Below, piece by piece: positions 23,001 to 35,000 of a stretch of DNA of 64,000 bases. Origin of the DNA: Zonotrichia leucophrys gambelii (Eukaryota > Chordata > Aves > Passeriformes > Passerellidae). Under the pieces are notes generated by a model that had not been told where the DNA came from, did not search any database, and was given only the letters and a program-made list of their open reading frames with translations. The translations under genes and the position numbers were made by a program. Every line of letters starts with the position of its first letter. Within the stretch, counting starts at the first letter, position 1. The DNA lies in NCBI RefSeq assembly GCF_028769735.1, contig NC_088186.1, forward strand, positions 11,439,001 to 11,503,000. Direction: 5' to 3'.

Positions 23001-26000
23001 CTCCCAACAGCATGCAGGAACCTCCTATGATGACTCCAACACACATCAAGGCAGGATTACGGGGAGAGATTTTTAAAAAACTAAACACTTCAAGTATCTA
23101 TTTTTTTTAGTGATTTAAGGTCTCTTGTCCCTGCTGTTGCTGCACTGGGTGGTGCTTAGCAACCTACATCCACTCTAGGGACAAGAACAACAGCAGAAGT
23201 GATAGCTGGTCTACTGCAAGGAGAGACAGGGCAGTGGGGTGGTGGGAGGGGAGGGGGGCAGGAAAAGAAGGACCAGTGGGCGCTCAGGGTACAGGCACCA
23301 TACGCATAGGGAAGGGAAGGTTCCAGGAAGGGAAGGTTCGGGAAGGGAAGGGCCTAGGGAGAAAAGGGCCAAAAGAGAGCCTGGTCTCCCTCACACAGCT
23401 CAACAGGGAGATTCAAGGTGGGCGCGGAATAAGACTTTGGCCAATGGGATTACAGATTCATGATACTTCAGGGCAGGATGACAGGCTTGGAATAAATGGT
23501 ACATTTCTGAGGGGTGAGACAGAGGGTATCATTTAAATAAAATGTAACATCACACTTATGTTTCAGTGTTGGTTACCAATTTAATGCTAACTGAAACTGT
23601 TAATAAAAGAAAAATATAAATTGTACAAGTGTCGCAGACATCTTTTTCACTAAAAATCCTTTCTTTATGTTTTTCCCTTCTGGGAAGCTGAGGCCCCAGA
23701 AAAATAATGTAAACAATGGTTATCTGCTGCTGTAGAATGCAACAGGTGTACTTTTGATTGGGCCATCTTGAATGTTTATAATTAATGGCCAATCAAGATG
23801 GAGCTATCTTGGACAGAGTCCGAGAGAGCTGCCTTTGTTATCATTCTTTTCTTTTCTATTCTTAGCTTAGCTAGCTTCTGAGGAAACCTTTCCTTCAATT
23901 CTTTTTAGTATAATGTAATATATATATATCATAAAATAATAAATCAAGCCTTCTGAACATGGAGTCAACATTCTCACCTCTTCCCTTCACCTGAAAACAC
24001 CTGTGAACATGGTCACAGTACAAGCAGAAAGAGGAAGCCATATGGGCATCTGCACTGACTTATCTGAACAACTAGCTGAGGTAAAGCAGTACCAACATTT
24101 TCCCCCCATGTCTGGGAATGCTGGCTGCCCTTGGGAGCCATATGCAGGGCTCCCTTCTTACCTCCACTCAGGCACAGGTCCTTGATCTGCTGGAAGGCTT
24201 TACGGACAGCCGTGACACAGCCTAGGCTGGACTTCTGAAAATCCTGAAGGGACAGAAAAGATATGAGATGACAGTTTCCCACAGGAGATACTTAAGAGGC
24301 TGCAACACAAAGAACTGCCAGAGACCAGAAGATGACAGGGGTTATTGGCCTGCTGCTCAGCACCTCGTTTGCATTTCCATTAGCAGTGACACCAGTGCTT
24401 CTGCCTTGTCTTTCAGAGAGTCAGCATGTCTCTGCAGAAGCCACACTCTGGACAGCTCAGGCCAAGCAGCAGCTGTGTCACCAGGTCTGGCTGGGATGAC
24501 CTGTCAGACAGAACACTGTGCCCTTCAAGGAGCATCAGACTGAGCATGAAGCACCAAGAGAATATGCAGCATGCCTCAGAGAGAGAGGCAGGCTGCAAGG
24601 GTCATAAGGGTTTTGCTGGTTTTAAACACAGAGCTGAGTCCTTGAAACTGCACTTTGCCTGTGAGAAGAAACCATAGGAGAAGTCAGTTATGCATTGGAA
24701 GTACAAGACCAAGATCTGCTTTTCTTCTTAAGCCTGCTAGTGGCCTGCCAAATGACCATGTTCTTTTTCTTAGGAAAACTATTACTGATCCTGAAAAAGC
24801 ACTTTAAGTTAGGTTTGAAGAGCTGTGACTGGTTATGGTGGATGAAGTTGTTTCTGTGATTGATGGCCCAAAGAACTCAAGCTCTTTCTCCTCTCTCAAG
24901 CTGTAAGGCCAATTAGGTCTGCTGGCAACCAGTGTTTTGTAACAAGAAGAATTATTAGGGTTCTTCTGAGGTCTCTTTACCTGGCTAGAGCAAGGTAAGT
25001 AACCACAAACCACTAGCTAGGCATTTTTCTTATAAAGACCCACCCTCAATTAAAAAATAGATTTGGCACCTTTCTTTTCTTCCTAATTCTGCCTTTGTTG
25101 GATAATTATGTTTAAATAAATAATTTTAGAGTTTTTCACTGTTTACTTGGGCATCCCTTTAGGAGTTGCAAAAATCCTTCTGGATGTGCTTATTGATCTT
25201 CACTTGCTAATGGCTATAACTGGAGTGTGGGAATAGTTTAGCCTGGGACAGAGGAGCAGGTCTGCTCTGGCAGCTGTGACAGCTGAGCTCTCCTCTAGGC
25301 ACTGCTGGGCTGCTGCCAAGCACTGCCTGGCATGAGGACCCCTACAGACCAGAAACAGTTCAGCTTAGCAGAGGCAGGAGGAATTGCAGTCATTCCCTGT
25401 GCCTTCATTGGGATTAAGAACTCTCATGGGTGTTCTCAGCAAGAAGAACAATCAGATTTCAGATGCATAAATTGCAAATCAGAGCAACCTCCACACTGAA
25501 GATGGAAGGGAGTACTTTGAAACCACATAGTGCTTGCTTAAGAGCTCAGCCCAGAGCTTGACTTACTACTGCAGAGAGAACAGATTTTTAAATTAGTCGG
25601 AAAGTCTTTTCACATGAAAAGATTTTTAAATTAGTTGGAAAGATTTTTTCACACCCTAAGTTAGAGGGTGTGTTATGACTCCCAGCATATTTACAGTTGA
25701 AGCAAGACAAAGATGCTGAAAGGAAATTCCCACGGGGGCCTGTTAGCTGACTAAATTGAAAGGAATGAGATGAATGTGTCTTTACAAACAAACTGTTAAT
25801 CTGCTTGTAGATAGGGCCAGGGACTTATAGATAGTGAAGTAACAGAAGAAACTACCAGTTCTAGAAAATGTTACTAATTGACATGGGCCACTGCTCAGCC
25901 AAGGCCATGTTAAATTCCTGAACTTTGATAAAAAGAACAAAGGCTTAATAGAATTATGAACAGTGTTTTGCTATATAAAAGAAAAAAAAAAGGAGGGGTG

Positions 26001-29000
26001 CACAGAAAAGGGGGACACAGAGCAGCTGATTCAGGAACTCTGTACCTTCCAAGTACCTCAGCCAATGGGGAAAGGAAGAGGGTGATGCATCCAGGAAACT
26101 GGGATGGAAAGGGGGTTGCATTCCCAAACCATGTGAAAGACCCCATGGGAAATGCCTCATGGCCTCTTCCTTTATTCTAATAAAATTACAGGACTCCTCT
26201 GTCTCCTTTTTGGACATAAACCCCTGGTGCTGTGAATTTTTCCACACCAAATGGTATTACATTTTTTGTTTGAAAATATGTAACTCTAAGACAAGATGTC
26301 TATTATTCTTTTATGCACTTAGGAGTTTCAAATGTGTTTATTTTAATACAATAGTCTCTTCTTTATACTTACTGGTAAAGCTATCTCTTTTGTAAGTCAC
26401 TGCATTGAAACAAGATGTTAGTGTATATAAATAAGAACAAAGAGACCACAAGTTACATACACAGGTGTGGTCCTTAATGTGGAGAACAATAGCAAAGTAA
26501 CACAAGAATGACAAGAATGTGTCAACAAAGATGAATCACCTCCAGACCAGAGGGATGGGGAGAAGAATGCTAAGGTGGCCCAAAGGTAACTAAGACTAAG
26601 CTGCAAGGTAAAAATCACCCCTGAGACATCTCCCATGCTAATGTCAGACCACCCTGGTATAGTGAACTGACACTGACTGGAGAACATGCAGAAAAGCATT
26701 AGTTAAGGTGACTAGTGAACAAGTTCTGTGCAACTTCTTTGTTGTAACTTGTATAAAAGCCTTCAAAGGCCCCAAAGAGAGGTGCCAGCTTAATGAACTA
26801 TAGCCTAGCAATAATTCTGGGCAGAAAAGCATGAAAGGTCTCAGCTCTGTGTGCTCATTGGCTCCTGCACCAGGCACAGACCTCAGTTCCAGCTGGGGGA
26901 CAACAAAAATAGTTCAGACTAGCCATCTGTGTCACCGAGATCTAGAAATTTATATCAAAAGAGGCAGAAAAGACACCATCACAAGATTTCAGTACAACTA
27001 GCTAGTACATTTCTTTCCTTATAAGATAAATCAAAGTCAGTTCTAACACCAACTTTTCAGGGCCTTAAAATGCAAAAGCCACATTTAAATTTTAGTTTCA
27101 GTGATCCTGAGACACCTTGCACATTTTTACTTATGAAATTAAGATTTCCAAGTTCTTCACTGAAATGGAATCACCTTGGACTAAGGAGATGCTGTGAATC
27201 ATTGGTACCAATACAGCATTTTGGGAGAGGATTTGAAAAATAAATTATCCAAAAGGTGTTCAGCCAGGCACAAGGGAAAAATTTCAGGCTGTAATAAAGT
27301 CAAGCCACTAGGAAAGGGAAAGTCAATTCTTAGTGGTACTAAAGGTACTGGCATGGAGTTGTGCTTCTTGGAGCAGCACCTTTGAACCCTGAGCTGCCCA
27401 AGCGGAGGCAGTGCTCAGCCATGCTGGAGCTACTGCTTTTCCTTTCAGGTTACCATTTAATTGCACTCCCTCCTTAGCAGTGATGCCGTGAGGGCAGATA
27501 TCTATTTAAACACCTAGAAAAGAAACAGCATTCCTAAAGGAAGAAAATATTGCTCCTGAAAAGAGATGCTACTTACTGCTGTGACATCCCTGAAGAATTG
27601 GGTGGGGTCTCCAAGCCCAGCCACAGACAGCAGAGGAGCACTGGCAGCTAATGCTCCAGCCACGACATTTGGGTATTTCATCCTCAGGTAAGCACTCAGC
27701 ATTCCTCCATAGCTACCAAAGAGAGACAACAGTTATTTCCTTTAAAAGACAACTTGTAATAGCTCAGAAGTTCAGGCCAACATTTACAAGCTCACCTAAA
27801 CCAAGGTAACAATAAGCTCATTAATATTTGTGATGCCTCATGTTTTCACACATGCTCAGTGATATGGATGATGTTAATGGATACATGTGATGCTTTGTGC
27901 CTCATCCTCATGTTGATCCAGTTATGGCCAATGACCAGCACACACTGCTCTTACTGGCCTTTCCCCAAATGCTCACACCAGTTCTGGTGGGAACACAGCA
28001 GCTCAGCTTGCTTCTGTAGACAAATGTAAATCCTGCTTCAGTATTTAAATTTGCACCATCCTGAGCATGTACCAATAGCTTCAAAGCAGGGTTTGAGTGA
28101 AGCACTCACTGTTCAGAGAGAGAAGACACACTGTACATTTTGCATACAGAATGACAAGAACTAGTTAGAACTAGTCAGAACTTTGCCAGGGTTTTGGCAA
28201 AAGGTGTCCATGAACACGGCAGAACAGGCTCGACTCCTGGAAAATGAAGGCTATTCTCCCTGGGCACCCCAAATAACAGCTCTGTAGTTGATCAGCACAG
28301 ATACAGGGAAGGGGAAAAGTTTACAAATGCAACAAGAAAAGTCAAAGCTACCTTGGTAGCTTCAGTGCCAGGGCAAGAATCTACACATCGATCAAAAGCT
28401 ACTAGACTGACCCAGGATGACAGAAGTCATTAATTTGCTAATGGTTGCAGAGTTCCTCTGAGGCCATGGGGAGTGGCAAATGACACCCCCAAAACACAGA
28501 TTAAACCTGGTCTAAGTCCAAATTTAAAAGCACTCAATCTCCCTCTGTACCACCTCAAGTGATTCAGTAAATACCGTTCCCACAACACCCATGTGTAAAG
28601 CAATTTGCATTTCTCTAGCCCTGGAGACTGGCATTACCTGAAACCTCCTGCAAGTAATTTCAGGTTAATTTGGCACAGTTATAAGCACCAGAAGTGGTCT
28701 GGTTTTTATCTCCCAGGAAATGCCGTGCTTCTCCAGCACTGCCATATTTCAGTGTTCTTCATTTGGGTTTAGTGTGTCCAGGGCTGCTGCACACTGAGCC
28801 CTCAATTACACACAGAGAGCTGCAGTCTAACATGCAGCCAGCTAGGAGGTTTTGATGTATCCCTCTCCCATCTTCCTATCCCAGGACAGCTTCTGGGCCT
28901 CCCTACTCTAGCTACTGTCCTGATAATCACAATAAAAGCCTCCGTGAGATCAACAGTTCCGTCACCACACCGCAACGAGCTGAAGGCTTAATGATAACTA

Positions 29001-32000
29001 TCGTGCCAAGTGCTTTTTAGCTCACTGCAATTGAATTCAAAGCCCTGAACTTCTGGGAGATTTTTGGAAGGAAGCACCCCTCTACTACAAGAGAGGGGAT
29101 CCATCAAGAAACAAGGACATCACATCCACCCAGCTGCAGCACAATGAGCACTCTGGGAAAGAAACAAAGAGAAGCAGAATTATGAAAAGGCATACAATGA
29201 AAATGGCTGGATGCTGTTAGAGGTTGTGTTTAATAAAAAGCTGTGTGGCCCCTTGAAAGAATATTTTATCAATTATTAGCTTCCTGTGTTTCCAATGTAA
29301 AATGTTCCGATCCTGCAGGAGGAATTTCTCATTTTCATAGTTATAGAATATGCTGAGCTGAAAAGAGACCAATCATGATCACTAAGCCTAACTCCTGGCC
29401 CTATGCAGGATACTCCAAGTATCCCACCCTGTGTCTGGAAGTGTTGTTCACACTCTTCTCGAACTCAAACAGGCTTGGTGTATGACCACTTCTCTGGGGA
29501 TCCTGTTCCAGTGTTCAAACACTCTCTGGGTGAAAAACACTTTCTTGATATCCAATCTAAACCTCCCTTGACAGAGATTCATGCTGTTTCCTTGAGTCCT
29601 GTCACTGGTCATGAGTGAAGAGATCAGTGCTATCCCTCCACAGGATACTGAAGAGGGCAGTGAGGTTTTCCCTCAGTTTCCTGCAGACTGAACAAACCAA
29701 GCGATCTTAGTCACTCCTCATAAGGCCTCCCCTTCAGACCCTTCCCTATCTTCATGGCCCTCCTTTGGACACTCTCTAATAGCTTAATGTATTTACATAT
29801 TTACATTGTGGTACCCTAAACAAGGTGACACCACCTCAGTGCAGAGCACAGTGGGATAACTACCACCCTGACTCAGCCAGCAATGATGCCCCCTAGGACA
29901 CAGCCCTCCTGGCTGCCAGGGCACTATTGACTCACATCCAATATGCCATTGGACTACCAGGTCCCTTCCCACAGCTGCTCTCCCGCCTCTCATTCCCCAC
30001 TCCATACACACAGCCAGTGTTGCCCCATCCGAGGTGAAAAACCAAGCACTTGCCATTGGGAAACTTCATACGGTTGCTGATTGTCCATCTCTCTGACTTA
30101 CTGGGGTCTCTCTTCAGGGCCTCCCTGCCTTCAAGGGAGTAGTCAACGGCTCTTCCCAGTTTAGTGCTGTTGGCAAACTGACTTAGTATTCCTTCAAGTC
30201 CTGCATGCAGGTCATTAATAAAGATGTAGAAGAGAAGAGGGCTGAGGATGGAGCCCTGCAGAATCCCACTAGTGACTGGACACCAGCCTGGTGTTACCCC
30301 AGACACTGTAACTCTTTGTGCCAACCAGTGAGCCAGTTCTCACCCATCATATGCTGGACATTTTGCTCAGAAAAATCTTTGGAAGAGATAGCACCAAAAG
30401 GTTTGCTGAAGTCCAAAATAATGACATTTACTGGCTGTCCTAGATTAACCAGATGCGCTACCCCATCATAGAAAGAAATCAGGTTCAACACGCAGGACTT
30501 TTCCCTCCTGAAGCTAGCTGCGACCAATGACTGCATTGCTGTCCAGGTGGTTTTTCAATATCTCCCAGAATAATATTTACCATGATCTTCTCAGATTCTA
30601 CCAGCACTGAAGTGAAACTGGCAGGCCTGTAGTTTGCAGGGTCCTCCTTCCTGACCTTCTTGAAAACTGGGACAATGTTTGCCAGCTTCCAGCCAGCTGG
30701 AACCTCTCTGGATTCCCAAGCTTGCTCAAAAATCATCAAGACAGGTTTTGCAATGACATCAGTAGGTCTTTGAGGATTCTTGGATGAATCCCAACTGACC
30801 TCATAGATTTGTAGAGATCCAGATGGAGCAGCAGATCCTGCACATGTTCAGGGTCAACAGGGAGCTCATTACTCTCACATTCATGGTCCTCCAGCTCAAG
30901 ACACTGGGGCCCTTTTGGTCTGTCACCCATGGTGAAGACAGGCAAAGAATGCAATGAATGCAATGAACACTTCTGCCTTGTTTCTGTCCCTGTTTGTGAG
31001 GTGACCATCCTCATCCTGGAACAGGCCAATGTTATTTCTACATTACCTTTCACAATTAATGTACTTAAAAACCTCTTTTTATTATTCTCCAGTTTTGGCA
31101 ATTTCAACTCAAATTAACCTTTAATCACATGAATTTTCTCCCTCTAGAGGGAGAGCAGTGTTTCTGTATTCTTCTCATGTGACCTGACCTTGCTTCCACT
31201 GGGCATACAACCTCCTTTTTCACCTTATTTCCAAGAGAAGATGCCTGTTCAGCCAAGCTGGTCTTCTGCCTCACCTGCCTGACTTTCAACATTTGGGAAT
31301 TGCTATTCCTTTGCCCTTAACAGGTGATATTTAATAAGTAACCAACACAGATGGACCCCATGACCTACAAAAACATTTTCCTAGGGGATTTTACTCAATA
31401 ATTCCCTAAGCAGCCTGAAGTGTGCTGAAGTCTCTCTCATGGCCAGAGTTGAGGTTTTGCTGGCACTTTTCCTCCCATCAAAAGAGATTTTAAACTCGAT
31501 GGCTTCATGGTTGCAGTGGCCAGAACAGCTGCCAATCCCCACTTTGCTCACAAAATCCTCTCTGTTGACAAGCAGTAGATCAAGAAGGGTATCTTTCCAA
31601 TTCTGCTCCTTTAAGAACTGTGCCATAAAGTTGTCAACTGGGTTTTTCAGGGCATCTCCTGGTCTAGATTGTACTGTGTGATTCTCCCAGCTGATTTCTG
31701 GCAAGCTGAAGTCCCCCATAAGGACAAGGGAAGTTGACTTGAAAGCATCCTTAGTTTCTTGAAGAATCATTTGTTTGCCTCATCATCCTGTCTGGGAGAT
31801 CCAAAGTAGACTCCCGCAGTGACATCTGCATTATTTATTTGTCCTTTGATTCTTACCCGGGCTTTCAACTGTGCCATTGCCAACTATGAGCTTCAGACAT
31901 TCTATCCCTTCCACTACAATGACACTGCCTCACCTCTTCTGCCCTATCCCTCCTGAAGAGCCTGTAACCATGCAACAGGGCACTCCAGTCACAGGACTTG

Positions 32001-35000
32001 TCCTACCAGACTTCACTTTTGCTATCGGTGCCAAATTTCTGGGCTTGGGCCTAAGCTTTGAGCTCCTCTTGTTTGTTCCTTATGCTGTATGCATTAGTGT
32101 AGAAACATTTCAGGTGAGGTTCATTCTAGACAACACCTCATGAAAGCAGATTGAGGGACCCCATTAGTGCTTGTTTTCTTAGGTTTTGGCACACCATCAC
32201 ACTGCTTATTGCTAGCAAGGCTGCTATTTTCCCTTTACCCTTTCCAAGCTATTTTTTTTCTGCAGCTTTGGATGATTCAGACATCGAAGAAGCTTAGAAA
32301 CATCCAGTCAGGGCTGCTTCTCCGAAGCAACCACAAATGGAGACTAATTCCTGATGGGAAAGAAGAGTGGGACCTGGTTATGAGCTCATGGCAGCTGAGG
32401 CACAGGCACATCTGCTCTCAAAAGGATAGCTTAAAGCTTTGCCTTGAGAACTTTCTTGAGAGCAAAGGAGATCTACAGCAGCATAACTTTGGCTGGAAAA
32501 GGATGCAGAGAAGGGAAGGAGTCCACACAATACTTACCTGCCTCCGAAAGCGATGACAGGGCAGTCTGCAGCACCAAACTGCTGCTTAAGCTCAGTAATG
32601 AGCACTGCATAGTCAGCAAGGGCTTGTTCCACGGTGAGCAGAGCAGTCTTCTTCAACTGTGTTGACTCAATTCCAAAGGGAAGAGACTTCCCATAGTACC
32701 TCTGAAATGAAAGAGATACACTATGGCAATACTCCTATGGGTCTTCTCTACTTTCACCATAGAGCTGGGCTAAGTGTGCACTAATACGAAGAGATAACAG
32801 TATGAGACATCCTCTAACTTGTCCATAACTGAGGAAGTGCCTTGTCTCCTGCAGCTGATACACAGACACTTTCAGGACAGATCATGGAGTGGATGCCCAG
32901 GACATTACAGCTGCTTCAGTGGGTGCCAAGTGGGTTCTCAGCACATGTATCTCTCCTGACATTCCCAGCTACAAAAGGGAACAGGATAATCTCTTCATGC
33001 CTAAGATGACAGATAGTAGATTTAATAGTGTGGAAAAGGTTGGCTTGGGACTTTGCAGGGTAGAGAGATTAAATATTATCCAAACAAAGTATCTCTCTAC
33101 TCCAACATGGAGTTTAAGGCCTGTAGAAACTGTCACAGACATCTTTTGTGAAAAATCCTTTCTTTAGGATTTTTCCCCCTTCTGAGAAGCTGTGGCCTCA
33201 GCAACAAAATGTAAACAATGGTTATCTGCTGCTGTGGAATGCAACAGGTGGATTCGTGATTGGTCTCAGGTGGATGTTTGGATTTACTGACCATTCACGG
33301 CAGAGCTGGTCTTGCTTTTTGCCTGGACACAGAACTTTATTCATTCCTTTTCTATTCTTAGCTAGCTTTCTGAGAACTTTTCTTCTATTCTTTGCAGTAT
33401 AGTCATAATGTAATATATATAATAAAATAATAAATCAAGCCTTCTGAACATGAGGTCAAGATTCTCACCTCTCTCTTCACCCTGAAGACCCTTGCAAGCC
33501 CTGTAACAGAAACTACTTACAAAAACAAATCATTCATGGCATAGGCTGTACTGAAACAGCACTCTGTCACAGACATCTTTTGTGAAAAATCCTTTCTTTA
33601 AGATTTTTCCCTCTTCTGGGAAGCTGAGGCCCCAGAAAGAGAATGTAAACAATGGTTATCTGCTGCTGTGGAATGCAACAGGTGCACCTGTGATCGGCCC
33701 ATGTTCCATGTTTACAATTAAGGGCCAATCAAAGACAAGCTCTCTCTGGGACAGAATCAGGGAGAGCTCCTTTGTTGATTCATTCTTTTTCTATTCTTAG
33801 CTTAGCAGCTTCTGAACTTTTCTCTCTATTCCTTTTAGTATAGTCTTAATGTAATATATATAATAAATTAATTAATCCAGCCTTCTGATCATGGAGTCAA
33901 GATTCTCATCTATCTCTTCACCCCTGAGGAACCCTTGCAAGCCTGGCAACACAGTCTGTATCCTGGAGTGCTGGGAGGCATTGTAAAAAATTACTCAAAA
34001 GCCATGATTACAAAAAGAAGATCTGCTGTTACTGGGAGAAAGATTATAGCAGGTCTGACTCAGCTCCACAGGAAGAAATGGTACCACTATTCCAGACCTG
34101 CAGAAAGCTGAATTTGGTAGCACTGAACAGAACAGGATTCTAAAGAATGCATGACTAAAATACTCACATGTTCAGCAAAAATGACAAGTGCTTGCTGTTC
34201 CTCTGCTAATTCAAATATGAAGTCAGAGTTCTGAGCAAAAGTCCAGATGTCACCTTCATTGCCAGTATAGAAAAAGATGGGTCCAAATCCTTTCTTCCAG
34301 AACTTTGCTGAGGCAATTGAAAGAAATAAATTAAAAATTGAAATAAAAACAAAACCAAAACCCACAAAAAACACATAATACCCCCCCAAAACACAACAAA
34401 GAGTATTTGCATGAAATGAGTCAATTTTTGATTTCGGGCAGGAGATTAACAAGGAAGAACTCTGTGAACAGGCTGATTCCTGAGACCTGATCTGGGACAC
34501 AAAGTGTTAGGAAGGCCAGGCTCCAGAAATCTCTCATTTGGGTGGGGGTAAATAAGAGCTTCCATAAGATCACTAAATGGCCTGAAAATTTCACTTCTGC
34601 CTGAAAAATACCTAAAATCTCAAGTTCTGCAAGTCCTTTGCACACAGCTGCCCCCCAAAAGAGTGATTTCCCATTTATATACCCTTTTTAGCCCAACTCG
34701 CTCCAAAACATTTGCACAGGTAAATCTTCACACAAAACTGACATTAGGGAATTGCCTGTGTCCTTCTGATACTCCTGCTGTGAGGTATAAAGTTGTAAAT
34801 TACATTTCATAGGATGGTTTGAGCTGGGGGGGGACCATCAAAGACCATCCAGTTGAAGCCCCCTGCCATGGGCAAAGACACCTCCAACTAGATCAAGCTG
34901 CTCCAAGTCCTGTGCAATCTGGCCTTGAACATTTCCAGGGATGGCAAAGCCGCCAGCTTCTCTGGGCAGCCTGTGCCAGGGCCTCCCCACTCCCACAGGG

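Larger units (their letters stand above)
19708..23554 (+). mobile_element. Composite ERVK-like element with inverted U3 termini
   Basis: One 3847-bp insertion bounded by the 6-bp duplication CTTATG (19702-19707 and 23555-23560). Its parts in order are: forward LTR 19708-20105; primer-binding site from 20107; about 2.2 kb internal DNA with no gag or pol frames; purine tract 22322-22339; forward U3 22340-22539; an antisense polyadenylated cDNA-like segment to 23352; and an inverted U3 at 23353-23554. Both outer ends are therefore the TGTG start of U3, facing each other. The six-base duplication fits betaretrovirus-like ERVK integrases. It lies in DPP7 intron 6. Confidence 0.8.

Noticed and set aside
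30294..31770. Separate host genes suggested by several minus-strand frames
   Set aside because: Their motifs are endonuclease and reverse transcriptase of a CR1 LINE with frameshifts.
33131..33951. The two LTRs read as the ends of one provirus
   Set aside because: Each has its own target duplication, and only 56 bp without primer site or purine tract lies between them.
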